DNA of 64,000 nt from Flavobacteriaceae bacterium (GTDB lineage: Bacteria > Bacteroidota > Bacteroidia > Flavobacteriales > Flavobacteriaceae): positions 1-64,000 of the forward strand of contig CANCPC010000004.1 of NCBI GenBank assembly GCA_947379965.1. The letters run 5' to 3'. The notes beneath the pieces were generated by a model. The model did not search any database. It saw nothing but the letters and a program-made list of their open reading frames with translations, and had not been told where the DNA came from. Of the stretch, positions 52,418-60,165 are shown piece by piece. Numbering within the stretch: the first letter of the stretch is position 1; each line of letters starts with the position of its first letter. The position numbers and the translations under genes were made by a program.

Positions 52418-53377
52418 CTATTTTAAAGTCTTTTCTCTATTTTCTAAAATCTTCTTCAAAACTAATTGAGCCGAATACGTTCTATTATTCGCTTGTTCGA
52501 TGACAATTGAATTCTCACTGTCAATCACTTCGTCTGTAACAATCATATTTCTACGAACGGGTAAGCAGTGCATGAATTTGGCATTATTCGTCAATTTCAT
52601 CTTATCGGCAGAAACGGTCCAATTAGGATCCGAATTGGTGATTTGTCCGTATTCTTTATAATTACTCCAGTTTTTAGCATAGATAAAATCGGCATTTTCA
52701 AAAGCCTTATTTTGGTCGTATTCAATTTTGGAATCTTTCGTAAACTCAGGATTTAGCTCGTAGCCTTCAGGATGCGTAATCACAAAATCCATATCTTGCT
52801 TTTGCATCATTTCCACAAACGAATTCGGTACCGCTTGTGGCAACGCTCTTGGATGTGGCGCCCAAGTCAAAACTACTTTCGGTCTGTGTTTGGTTTTGTG
52901 TTCTTCCATCGTAATGGCGTCAGCAAGGGATTGCAAAGGGTGACCGGTACAACCTTCCATATTCACAATCGGAACGCTAGCATATTTCATAAAACCAGCC
53001 AAAACAGTTTCGGCATTGTCTTTTTCTTTGTCTTTTAATCCCGCGAAAGCTCTGATAGCAATAATATCGCAATATTGCGAAATAACTGCTGCTGCTTCTT
53101 TAATATGTTCCGAAGCTCCAGAATTCATAATGGCACCGTCTTCGAATTCGAGTGTCCAACCTTCGTTGGTAAAATTCATGACCATCACGTTCATACCCAA
53201 ATTCAAGGCCGCTTTTTGCGTACTCAAACGGGTTCTCAAACTCGGATTAAAAAACAACATTCCTAATGTCTTGTTCTTTCCTAATTTTTTATGTTTAAGC
53301 GGATTTTTTTTAATTTTCAACGCTTCTTTCACCCATTCTTCGAGTGAATCTATATTTTGTACGGAGGTAAAGTTCAT
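52418..53377 (-). CDS. argF': N-acyl-L-ornithine carbamoyltransferase (ArgF')
   Basis: 319 residues. The carbamoyl phosphate motif reads NPSLRTRLS, as in N-acetyl- and N-succinylornithine transcarbamylases, not the STRTR of ordinary OTCases; HCLPVRRN closes the active site, and the region MNSGASEHIKEAA holds the residue known to set acetyl versus succinyl preference. By alignment from memory, Ser89 lies where the Xanthomonas enzyme has Glu92 (acetyl) and the Bacteroides fragilis enzyme has a proline (succinyl), which favours N-succinylornithine. The product would be N-acyl-citrulline, deacylated by ArgE. Confidence 0.92.
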   Translation of the reverse strand: MNFTSVQNIDSLEEWVKEALKIKKNPLKHKKLGKNKTLGMLFFNPSLRTRLSTQKAALNLGMNVMVMNFTNEGWTLEFEDGAIMNSGASEHIKEAAAVISQYCDIIAIRAFAGLKDKEKDNAETVLAGFMKYASVPIVNMEGCTGHPLQSLADAITMEEHKTKHRPKVVLTWAPHPRALPQAVPNSFVEMMQKQDMDFVITHPEGYELNPEFTKDSKIEYDQNKAFENADFIYAKNWSNYKEYGQITNSDPNWTVSADKMKLTNNAKFMHCLPVRRNMIVTDEVIDSENSIVIEQANNRTYSAQLVLKKILENREKTLK

Positions 53378-53388
53378 TGTAATTCTTG

Positions 53389-53441
53389 TTTAATCGGTTA
53401 TTTGTTGAATCGATTAACCGAATTACCGATTAACCGAATTA
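53389..53441 (-). repeat. Stop-proximal palindromic repeat after proB
   Basis: Two identical 15-base copies of CGATTAACCGAATTA (53411-53425 and 53427-53441) plus TTAATCGGTTA (53390-53400), able to pair. It starts a few bases after the proB stop on the minus strand. Confidence 0.8.
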
Positions 53442-53447
53442 ACATTT

Positions 53448-54209
53448 TTATATAATCTTCGTAAAAGCAATTTCGCCTTTCAACGCTTTTAAAATAAAAT
53501 TATCTTCCAAGCCGTTGATGATCCAAGTTTCGATGTTGGCTGCTTTGGCAATAGCCGCAGAATCGATTTTGGATTGCATGCCGCCCGTTCCGTGAGAAGA
53601 TTTCGAATCGCCAATTTCCTTTTGCAAAAGCTGTAAATCCGTTACTAATTCAATAGTTTCAGGAAATTCGTCGTCGAAAGTTGCTTTGGTGTAAATTCCG
53701 TTCGTATTTGTTGCAATTATCAGAATGTCAACGTTTAATAAAACCGCCGTTAAAGCCGCTAATTTATCGTTATCGCCAAACTGAATTTCATCCGTGGCAA
53801 CGGTGTCATTTTCATTAATAATTGGTATGTAATTATTTTTAACCAATACATTAATTGTATTGACGATATTGTCTTTGGTTTGTTTTTTTTCGAAATCGGA
53901 ATAGGAAAGCAAACATTGAGATGTATATAGCCCTAAATCACCAAAATTTTCATTGTAAATCCGCATTAAATGAGGTTGACCAATAGATGCTAAAGCTTGT
54001 TTTATAAAAACATCTTTGTCGTGATTGTCTAGTTTTACAAACTGTTTTGCTGCTGCAATGGCACCAGAACTCACGATTATAAATTCATATTCGTCTTGTA
54101 AAGCGGCAATTTGCATACCAATATCCTCAATCTTTCCTCTCGAAATATGATTGGTTTCCTTGGTGAGCGTGTTGCTGCCTAACTTTAATAAGATTCTTTT
54201 TTTTGCCAT
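53448..54209 (-). CDS. proB: Glutamate 5-kinase, short form without PUA domain
   Basis: First step of proline synthesis. 253 residues, amino acid kinase fold only: ILLKLGSNTLT, FIIVSSGAIAAAKQ, NENDTVATDEIQFGDNDKLAALTA and GTGGMQSKIDSAAIA (substrate and nucleotide loops). E. coli ProB is about 367 residues because of a C-terminal PUA domain, which is missing here. It lies between proA and argF', so proline synthesis is built into the arginine operon. Confidence 0.95.
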   Translation of the reverse strand: MAKKRILLKLGSNTLTKETNHISRGKIEDIGMQIAALQDEYEFIIVSSGAIAAAKQFVKLDNHDKDVFIKQALASIGQPHLMRIYNENFGDLGLYTSQCLLSYSDFEKKQTKDNIVNTINVLVKNNYIPIINENDTVATDEIQFGDNDKLAALTAVLLNVDILIIATNTNGIYTKATFDDEFPETIELVTDLQLLQKEIGDSKSSHGTGGMQSKIDSAAIAKAANIETWIINGLEDNFILKALKGEIAFTKII

Positions 54210-54299
54210 ATTATTTAATTTAAAAATTGAAGGATTTAAAAATTTAAAAATTTATTTATCCTCATTTTTTAATACTTCAATCTTTTAATCTTTCAATTT

Positions 54300-55496
54300 T
54301 TATCTAACCTGTCCTTCTCCGTAAATATACCATTTATTAGTAACCAAATGCTGCAAACCTATTGGGCCGCGTTGGTGCAATTTGTCCGTACTTATCGCCA
54401 ATTCTCCGCCCAATCCAAATTGTCCCCCATCGGTAAATCGAGTAGAAGCATTTTGATACACTGCCGCGCAATCTACTTGCTCCATAAATTGTTGGGCAAT
54501 TGCGTTGTTTTTGGTAATAATCGAAGCCGAATGTCCGCCACTGTACTTGTTGATTTTTGCAATCGCTTCTTCGTCCGAATTTACGATTCCAATAACAATT
54601 TTATAATTTAAAAACTCTTCATACCAAATCAAATCGGATTCGATTGGAGGAACATTTGTTGCTTTTGAAATGCTTTCGTCACCCAAAACTTCAACATTAT
54701 ATTTATGTAATTCAGTAACCAAATTAGTTGCGAAATCCTGCCAATTCTCTAAATTTGAATCAATTAATACTTTATCCAATGCATTACAAACACCTATATT
54801 TGTTGTTTTTCCATTGATAATAATGTCTAGTGCTTTTTGCAAATCAGCTTCTTTGTTTATATAAACGAAATTATTTCCACGACCGCTGATAATCACTGGG
54901 CAAGTTGCGTGTTTCTTGGTAAAAGCAATTAATTGTTCGCCACCACGAGGAACGATTAAATCGACTTTTTGTGTTGGTTTCTCTAAAAATGCCTGAGTTT
55001 CGTCTCGATTATAATTCAAATATTCGACCCAATCCGTTGAAATGTTATTTGCTGATAAAGCTTGATGCCACAATTCTACAATTTTCAAATTCGACAATAA
55101 AGATTCTTTTCCGCCTTTCAACAAAATCTTATTTCCCGATTTAAAAGCGATTCCACCAGCTTCAACTGTTACGTCAGGTCTGGATTCGTAAATAATCATT
55201 ATTGTTCCAAAAGCGGCTGTTTTGTTGATGATTTTCAGACCGTTTTCGTGGCCGAAATTGAATCGTTCCACTCCAACAGGATCTTCTTGGCTTGCCAATT
55301 GTTGCATGGATAAAATCATTCCGTCAATTTTGGAATCATCAACGAGCAAACGCTTTTCCATAGCCAAATCTTCCCCAGAATAATTGCTCAAATCCTGTTG
55401 ATTCACCGTTTTAATGTTGGCTCTTTCTTGTTCAAGAAGTACTGCCATACGATTTAAAACAGCATTTCTTTTTTCTATTGATAATAATGTGTTCAT
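54300..55496 (-). CDS. proA: Glutamate-5-semialdehyde dehydrogenase (gamma-glutamyl phosphate reductase)
   Basis: Second step of proline synthesis, 398 residues. YESRPDVTVEAGGIAFKSGNKILLKGGKE is the NADPH and substrate region, DLIVPRGGEQL is conserved, and the catalytic cysteine is in GVCNALDKVL. TRFTDGGQFGLGGELAIST lies near the end. It starts two bases after the argD stop. A 90-base AT-rich spacer without a gene separates it from proB. Confidence 0.96.
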   Translation of the reverse strand: MNTLLSIEKRNAVLNRMAVLLEQERANIKTVNQQDLSNYSGEDLAMEKRLLVDDSKIDGMILSMQQLASQEDPVGVERFNFGHENGLKIINKTAAFGTIMIIYESRPDVTVEAGGIAFKSGNKILLKGGKESLLSNLKIVELWHQALSANNISTDWVEYLNYNRDETQAFLEKPTQKVDLIVPRGGEQLIAFTKKHATCPVIISGRGNNFVYINKEADLQKALDIIINGKTTNIGVCNALDKVLIDSNLENWQDFATNLVTELHKYNVEVLGDESISKATNVPPIESDLIWYEEFLNYKIVIGIVNSDEEAIAKINKYSGGHSASIITKNNAIAQQFMEQVDCAAVYQNASTRFTDGGQFGLGGELAISTDKLHQRGPIGLQHLVTNKWYIYGEGQVR

Positions 55497-55498
55497 TT

Positions 55499-56638
55499 TT
55501 ATGATTTTAATTCTGCCAAAGCTTCTTTTAAGGCGATAATAAATTGATCTATTGCTTCTTTTTTGATTGTCAATGGCGGAAGGATTCTCAATAAATTTTT
55601 ATTGTTAGCGTTTCCGGTAAAAATATGCTTGTCGATAATCAGTTTTTTTCGTAATTCAGAAACATCAAAAGCAAATTCAGCACCCAGCATTAATCCTTTT
55701 CCTTTTACTTTAATCACTTCTGGAACTGCTTTGATGGCTTCCAAGAAATAGGCATAAACATCATTCACGTTATCCATTAAATTCTCTTTTTCCATTACTT
55801 CAAGAACAGCAATTCCTGCGGCACAAGCAAGATGGCTTCCGCCAAATGTTGTCCCCAATAATCCGTAACTTGATGTGAATTTGGGTGAAATCATGATTCC
55901 ACCAATCGGGAAACCGTTCCCCATTCCTTTGGCAAGACAAATAATATCCGCTTTAATTCCGTGATGTTGATGCGCGAAAAACTTTCCGCTTCTTCCATAA
56001 CCCGATTGTACTTCGTCCAAAATAAGAACGACATCATAGGCTTCACAAACTTTTTCCAAAGCTTGAAAAAACTCCGTTGTTCCTTCGTCTAAACCACCAA
56101 CACCTTGGATTCCCTCGATAATGACGCAAGTAACATCGCCTTTTTTCAATTCGGCTTCCACCAAATCAATATTATTCAAAGGCAAGAAAGTAACCACTTG
56201 TTGTGCATTAATTGGCGCAACAATTTTTTTGTTATCGGTAACAGCAACTGCCGCCGAAGTTCTTCCGTGAAAAGCATTATCAAAAGAAATTACACGTGAT
56301 CTTCCGTTGTGAAAAGAGGCTAATTTTAGCGCATTTTCATTAGCTTCGGCACCAGAACTACACAAGAATAAAGTGTAATCTTCGTGACCTGAAAGTTTGC
56401 CTAATCTCTCTGCAAGTTCCACTTGTAAAGGATTTTGGATTGCATTGGAATAAAACCCAATATTATCCAACTGATTCTTTAATTTGGCAACATAATCCGG
56501 ATGTGTATGACCAATAGAAATCACACCGTGACCGCCATATAAATCAAGATATTCCACTCCGTTTTGGTCTGTAATTGTGTAATCAAGCGCTTTTACAGGC
56601 GTGATAGGGTATAATGGGTAAACGTTGAATAAGTTCAT
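55499..56638 (-). CDS. argD: Acylornithine aminotransferase
   Basis: PLP enzyme of class III that makes N-acylornithine from the semialdehyde. 379 residues from ATG 56638, chosen because NLFNVYPLYPITPVKALDYTI is the conserved start; the frame is open to 56689. LILDEVQSGYGRSGKFFAHQH, and the PLP lysine in LAKGMGNGFPIGG, identify it. It belongs to the short Bacteroidota ArgD/RocD-like branch, with DLYGGHGVISIGHTHPDYV near the start. Confidence 0.94.
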   Translation of the reverse strand: MNLFNVYPLYPITPVKALDYTITDQNGVEYLDLYGGHGVISIGHTHPDYVAKLKNQLDNIGFYSNAIQNPLQVELAERLGKLSGHEDYTLFLCSSGAEANENALKLASFHNGRSRVISFDNAFHGRTSAAVAVTDNKKIVAPINAQQVVTFLPLNNIDLVEAELKKGDVTCVIIEGIQGVGGLDEGTTEFFQALEKVCEAYDVVLILDEVQSGYGRSGKFFAHQHHGIKADIICLAKGMGNGFPIGGIMISPKFTSSYGLLGTTFGGSHLACAAGIAVLEVMEKENLMDNVNDVYAYFLEAIKAVPEVIKVKGKGLMLGAEFAFDVSELRKKLIIDKHIFTGNANNKNLLRILPPLTIKKEAIDQFIIALKEALAELKS

Positions 56639-56653
56639 TTTTTTTATGTTTAA

Positions 56654-56705
56654 TTGGTTAATCGTTAATTGGGTTAATCGATTAAACACTTAACCGATTA
56701 ACCAA
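56654..56705 (-). repeat. Stop-proximal palindromic repeat after argC
   Basis: TTGGTTAATCG (56654-56664) and CGATTAACCAA (56695-56705) are exact reverse complements; a smaller palindrome TTAATCGATTAA lies between. It begins ten bases after the argC stop. Confidence 0.85.
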
Positions 56706-56715
56706 ATCAACTTTT

Positions 56716-57693
56716 TTAAAACCCGCTTGGTTTCAAATGTAATCCTGTGCTTTCGTCTAATCCAAACATTAAATTCATGTTCTGTATGGCTTGTCCCGAA
56801 GCACCTTTTGTTAAATTATCAATAACAGAAGTGATTAAAAGCCGGTTTCCTTTTTTCATTAAACTGATAATACATTTGTTCGTTTGCACCACTTGTTTCA
56901 TATTTATGGCAGTCGTGGTAACGGTTACAAAGGGTTGGTCTTTGTAAAAAGCTTGGTATTTTGCTAAAATATCTTCTAGACTTTCTTCGATAGTTGTATA
57001 CAAAGTGGCGAAAATTCCTCTGGCAAAATCGCCTCTATTCGGTACAAATATCAATTCGTTTTGATATGCTGCTTGCAACTGATTCACACTTTGGTTTATT
57101 TCACCCAAATGTTGATGGTCGAAAGCTTTATAATGCGACATATTATTGGATCTCCAACTGAAATGCGTCGTTTCCGAAGGGGTAACTCCAGCGCCGGTAC
57201 TTCCTGTTGTAGCGTTGATATGCACGTCGGTTGTTAATAAATTATGCTTCGCCAAAGGTAATAAGGCGAGTTGAATTGCAGTTGCAAAACAACCGGGATT
57301 GGCGATAAATTGTGCATTTTTAATTTCCGATTTATTCAATTCTGGTAAACCATAAACGAATGATTTTCCATCAAAATTATGGTCTTTTGTCAAACGGAAA
57401 TCATTTCCTAAATCGATGATTTTGGTATGACTTGCAAATTGATTCTGTTCTAAAAAAGCTTTCGATTTTCCGTGACCTAAACATAAGAAAACAACATTCA
57501 CATTGGGATTCACGGTGTCAGTAAAATTCATTTCGATATCGCCAAGCAAATCATAATGTGCTATCGAAAGTGGTTTTCCAGCATTTGTGGTGCTGTAAAC
57601 AAAATCCAATTTTGCATTGGGGTGAAACATCAATATTCTGATGAGTTCGCCCGCCGTGTAACCTGAACCGCCAATTATTCCAATATTAATCAT
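56716..57693 (-). CDS. argC: N-acyl-gamma-glutamyl-phosphate reductase
   Basis: Third step of arginine synthesis. 325 residues: IGIIGGSGYTAGELIRIL (NADPH site), the active cysteine in ANPGCFATAIQLAL, and GSTGAGVTPSETTHFSWR. The last third contains NRGDFARGIFATLYT. A seven-base repeat covers the eight to 35 bases before its start codon. Confidence 0.96.
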   Translation of the reverse strand: MINIGIIGGSGYTAGELIRILMFHPNAKLDFVYSTTNAGKPLSIAHYDLLGDIEMNFTDTVNPNVNVVFLCLGHGKSKAFLEQNQFASHTKIIDLGNDFRLTKDHNFDGKSFVYGLPELNKSEIKNAQFIANPGCFATAIQLALLPLAKHNLLTTDVHINATTGSTGAGVTPSETTHFSWRSNNMSHYKAFDHQHLGEINQSVNQLQAAYQNELIFVPNRGDFARGIFATLYTTIEESLEDILAKYQAFYKDQPFVTVTTTAINMKQVVQTNKCIISLMKKGNRLLITSVIDNLTKGASGQAIQNMNLMFGLDESTGLHLKPSGF

Positions 57694-57700
57694 AATTATT

Positions 57701-57728
57701 TAGATTTTAGATTTTAGATTTTAGATTT
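57701..57728. repeat. Heptanucleotide tandem repeat upstream of argC
   Basis: Four perfect copies of TAGATTT, followed by a related stretch (TTGATTTTAG). It fills the position where the argC ribosome binding site would be. Confidence 0.93.
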
Positions 57729-57800
57729 TTGATTTTAGAAGTAAGGTATTTCAACCCAATCTGAAATCAAAAATCTGAAATCAAAAATCATCAATTTATT

Positions 57801-58994
57801 TTATTCGTGAGTCAATTTATTTACTGATGAAAATATATTTTGTGCATTCCCTAAAATCTTGATAAATCCTTTGGCATCGTCCGATGTCCAAGCGTTGTTC
57901 ATTTCGCCATATTGTCCAAAACCAGTATTCATCAAATCATTTGCAGATTCGATTCCGTCCAATGAAAAGTGATACGGTTTCAAAGAAACGGTTACTGTTC
58001 CGTTTACCGTTTCTTGAGTTGATTCTAAGAAAGTTTCGATGTTTCTCATAACAGGATCAAGAAATTGACCTTCGTGAAATAACATTCCGTACCAGTTTCC
58101 TAGTTGTTCTTTCCAATATTGTTGCCATTTTCCAAGCGTATGTTTCTCTAATAAATGGTGCGCTTTGATGATGATAATTGGAGCAGCGGCTTCAAAACCA
58201 ACTCTTCCTTTAATTCCTATTATGGTATCGCCAACGTGAATATCTCTACCAATTGCGAAAGCATTTGCTAGTTTTTCAACAGCGACAATATTGTTAGATG
58301 GTTTGTCTTTTTTGCCATTTACTGCAACTAATTGCCCTTTTTCGAATTCTAAAGTTACTTTTTCTTCGCCTTCTTTTGTCAATTGAGAAGGATACGCTTC
58401 GCTAGGCAACGGAAGATTTGAAGAAAGTGTTTCTTTTCCACCAACGCTTGTTCCCCACAATCCTTTGTTGATTGAATATTGTGCTTTTTCCCAAGAATAA
58501 TGCACACCATTTTTAGCTAAATAATCCACTTCTTCTTGACGCGATAATTTCAAGTCACGAATAGGAGTGATGATTTCAATTTCTGGAGCGATGGTTTGGA
58601 AAATTAAATCAAAACGAATTTGGTCATTTCCTGCACCTGTACTTCCGTGAGCAATGGCGGTTGCACCCACTTTTTTGGCATATTTTATAGCTTCAATAGC
58701 TTGAAAAACACGTTCAGCACTTACGGATAATGGATAGGTGTTGTTTTTTAATACATTTCCATAAATTAAATACTTGATGGCTTTGTCATAATATTTGTCT
58801 ACAATAGTTAGGTTCGCGTGTTGTGCGCTTCCTAATTCGTAGGCTCTTTCTTCGATTACATTTAACTCGGCTTCATCAAATCCACCAGTATTGATCAATA
58901 CAGTATGAACTTCGTATCCTTTTTCGTTTTTCAAATATTTTAGACAGTAAGAAGTGTCTAATCCTCCGCTATAGGCTAATACTACTTTTTTCAT
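57801..58994 (-). CDS. argG: Argininosuccinate synthase
   Basis: Joins citrulline and aspartate with ATP. 397 residues: the PP-loop AYSGGLDTSYCLKYL opens the protein; STGAGNDQIRFDL and TPIRDLKLSRQEEVDYL are conserved. It is the second gene of the arginine operon, after the GNAT gene and a GC-rich repeat. Confidence 0.97.
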   Translation of the reverse strand: MKKVVLAYSGGLDTSYCLKYLKNEKGYEVHTVLINTGGFDEAELNVIEERAYELGSAQHANLTIVDKYYDKAIKYLIYGNVLKNNTYPLSVSAERVFQAIEAIKYAKKVGATAIAHGSTGAGNDQIRFDLIFQTIAPEIEIITPIRDLKLSRQEEVDYLAKNGVHYSWEKAQYSINKGLWGTSVGGKETLSSNLPLPSEAYPSQLTKEGEEKVTLEFEKGQLVAVNGKKDKPSNNIVAVEKLANAFAIGRDIHVGDTIIGIKGRVGFEAAAPIIIIKAHHLLEKHTLGKWQQYWKEQLGNWYGMLFHEGQFLDPVMRNIETFLESTQETVNGTVTVSLKPYHFSLDGIESANDLMNTGFGQYGEMNNAWTSDDAKGFIKILGNAQNIFSSVNKLTHE

Positions 58995-59008
58995 AATTAA
59001 TTTTTTTT

Positions 59009-59119
59009 CCTCCCCCCGACCCCTCCGAAGGAGGGGGAGCCGTTACCGGTAAAGGGGAATTTTATTTGTTTATACTTATTATTTTCTTTATTCCCTCCCC
59101 TTCGGGGCGGGTTGGGGCG
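59009..59119. repeat. GC-rich palindromic repeat pair between the GNAT gene and argG
   Basis: Two GC-rich hairpins, CCCTCC-GAA-GGAGGG (59021-59035) and CCCC-TTC-GGGG (near 59097-59107), flank an AT-rich centre. The left and right blocks are partly complementary. Strongly different in base composition from everything around. Confidence 0.85.
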
Positions 59120-59123
59120 GGGA

Positions 59124-59741
59124 TTATTTTTTCAAAAATAATGCTTGTTTTATTTCTTTTAATCTATTCCAAATCCGGACGTTGAACGGATGTTTTGGTG
59201 GGTTTTTTGGCTTTTCTTTTGGGTCATAAAGCATCCCTGTACACAGACACATTTTATTCTCTTTGCTTTTTAAGATTTCATAATTAGTACATGTTTGGCA
59301 TCCTTTCCAAAAACTAGGGTCTGTTGTCAATTCCGAAAAAGGAACTGGTTTGTAACCCAAATCCGAATTTATTTTCATTACTGCCAATCCAGTTGTGATT
59401 CCAAAAACTTTAGCATCTGGATATTTTTTCAACGAGTAATCAAAAACGAATGATTTAATTTTTTTTGCTAATCCCAAATTTCTATAATCAGGATGAACTA
59501 TTAATCCAGAATGAGCTACAAATTTGCCATGTTGCCAACTTTCGATGTAACAAAACCCTGCAAATTTACCATCGATTAAAGCAATAACCGCATCGCTATT
59601 TTCCATCTTTTTTTGAATATATTCAGGTGTTCTTTTTGCAATACCAGTTCCTCTCAATCGTGCAGAGGATTCTATGGTTTCGCATATTTCTTGCGAAAAT
59701 TTATAATGTTCTTCCTGAGTAACAACGATAACTATCTTCAT
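59124..59741 (-). CDS. GNAT acyltransferase at the head of the arg operon; candidate N-acylglutamate synthase
   Basis: 205 residues. GNAT core with VAHSGLIVHPDYRNLGLAKKIKSF (acyl-CoA loop, RNLGLA at about 87-92) and FGITTGLAVMKINSDLGY. A C-terminal extension carries four cysteines, C148-x2-C151 and C165-x-C167, with WKGCQTCTNYE and KMCLCTGMLYDP, like a metal site. No canonical ArgA or ArgJ is seen in the operon, yet every later step is present, so this first gene is the natural candidate to make N-acetyl- or N-succinylglutamate. This is inference from position and fold. Confidence 0.8.
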   Translation of the reverse strand: MKIVIVVTQEEHYKFSQEICETIESSARLRGTGIAKRTPEYIQKKMENSDAVIALIDGKFAGFCYIESWQHGKFVAHSGLIVHPDYRNLGLAKKIKSFVFDYSLKKYPDAKVFGITTGLAVMKINSDLGYKPVPFSELTTDPSFWKGCQTCTNYEILKSKENKMCLCTGMLYDPKEKPKNPPKHPFNVRIWNRLKEIKQALFLKK

Positions 59742-59948
59742 TTCAAGAGTTGAATTTTTGGTTTAAAAATGATGCGTTAATTAATCTTGAAAAAGTTTTG
59801 CAATTATTTGAGAAAATGCAAATTGAACGATACCCTGATAAATTGAAAATAATGCTATTTTCAGGATATAAAAATCCAAATAATAATTGTAATGATTTCA
59901 AAATGATAAAAATGAAATATGAATAATAAATAAACACTGTGCTGGAGA

Positions 59949-60035
59949 CTATAGTTTTAGCATCCGTACTTCGGGAGAAGTCGTTGGTTTTTTTATCCGT
60001 GAGAAAGAAGTAATATGTACACTTTTTATATTCAT
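59949..60035 (-). CDS. Possible 28-codon leader peptide of the arg operon
   Basis: ATG at 60035, TAG at 59949-59951. It begins five bases after the -7 box, at or very near the predicted transcript start. Peptide in parts: MNIKSVHITSFSR, IKKPTTSPEVR, MLKL. Both arginines use CGG, a codon I expect to be rare in so AT-rich a genome, and both lie in the word ACGGAT. Between them ACTTC-TCCC-GAAGT can fold into a hairpin. The arrangement is that of an attenuator that senses charged arginine tRNA, but no downstream antiterminator was identified. Confidence 0.45.
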   Translation of the reverse strand: MNIKSVHITSFSRIKKPTTSPEVRMLKL

Positions 60036-60040
60036 TGGTG

Positions 60041-60068
60041 CAAATTTACGATTAATTTATTAAATCAA
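60041..60068 (-). promoter_or_regulatory. Promoter of the arg operon
   Basis: Minus strand: TTG (complement of 60066-60068), 17-base spacer, TAAATTTG (60041-60048). Both elements fit the Bacteroidota consensus; transcription would begin near 60035. Confidence 0.65.
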
Positions 60069-60165
60069 TAGATTTTTTTTCTAACAAAAGTAAAAGTTAT
60101 TGTTAATTTTTCTAGAATACTACGCTTTAAAACTTAGCTTTTTGTGACTAATAGTTTATCTATAA

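Larger units (their letters stand above)
59742..60165. other. 424-base spacer: arg operon leader and promoter
   Basis: Holds a promoter (60041-60068, minus strand), a 28-codon frame (59949-60035) and about 205 further bases before the GNAT start in which I see no clear terminator hairpin. From 60069 to 60165 nothing stands out. Confidence 0.7.

Noticed and set aside
59936-60000. Hairpin with a T run on the plus strand considered as a small RNA terminator
   Set aside because: No plus-strand promoter or gene precedes it; the same bases are better explained as part of the minus-strand leader frame.
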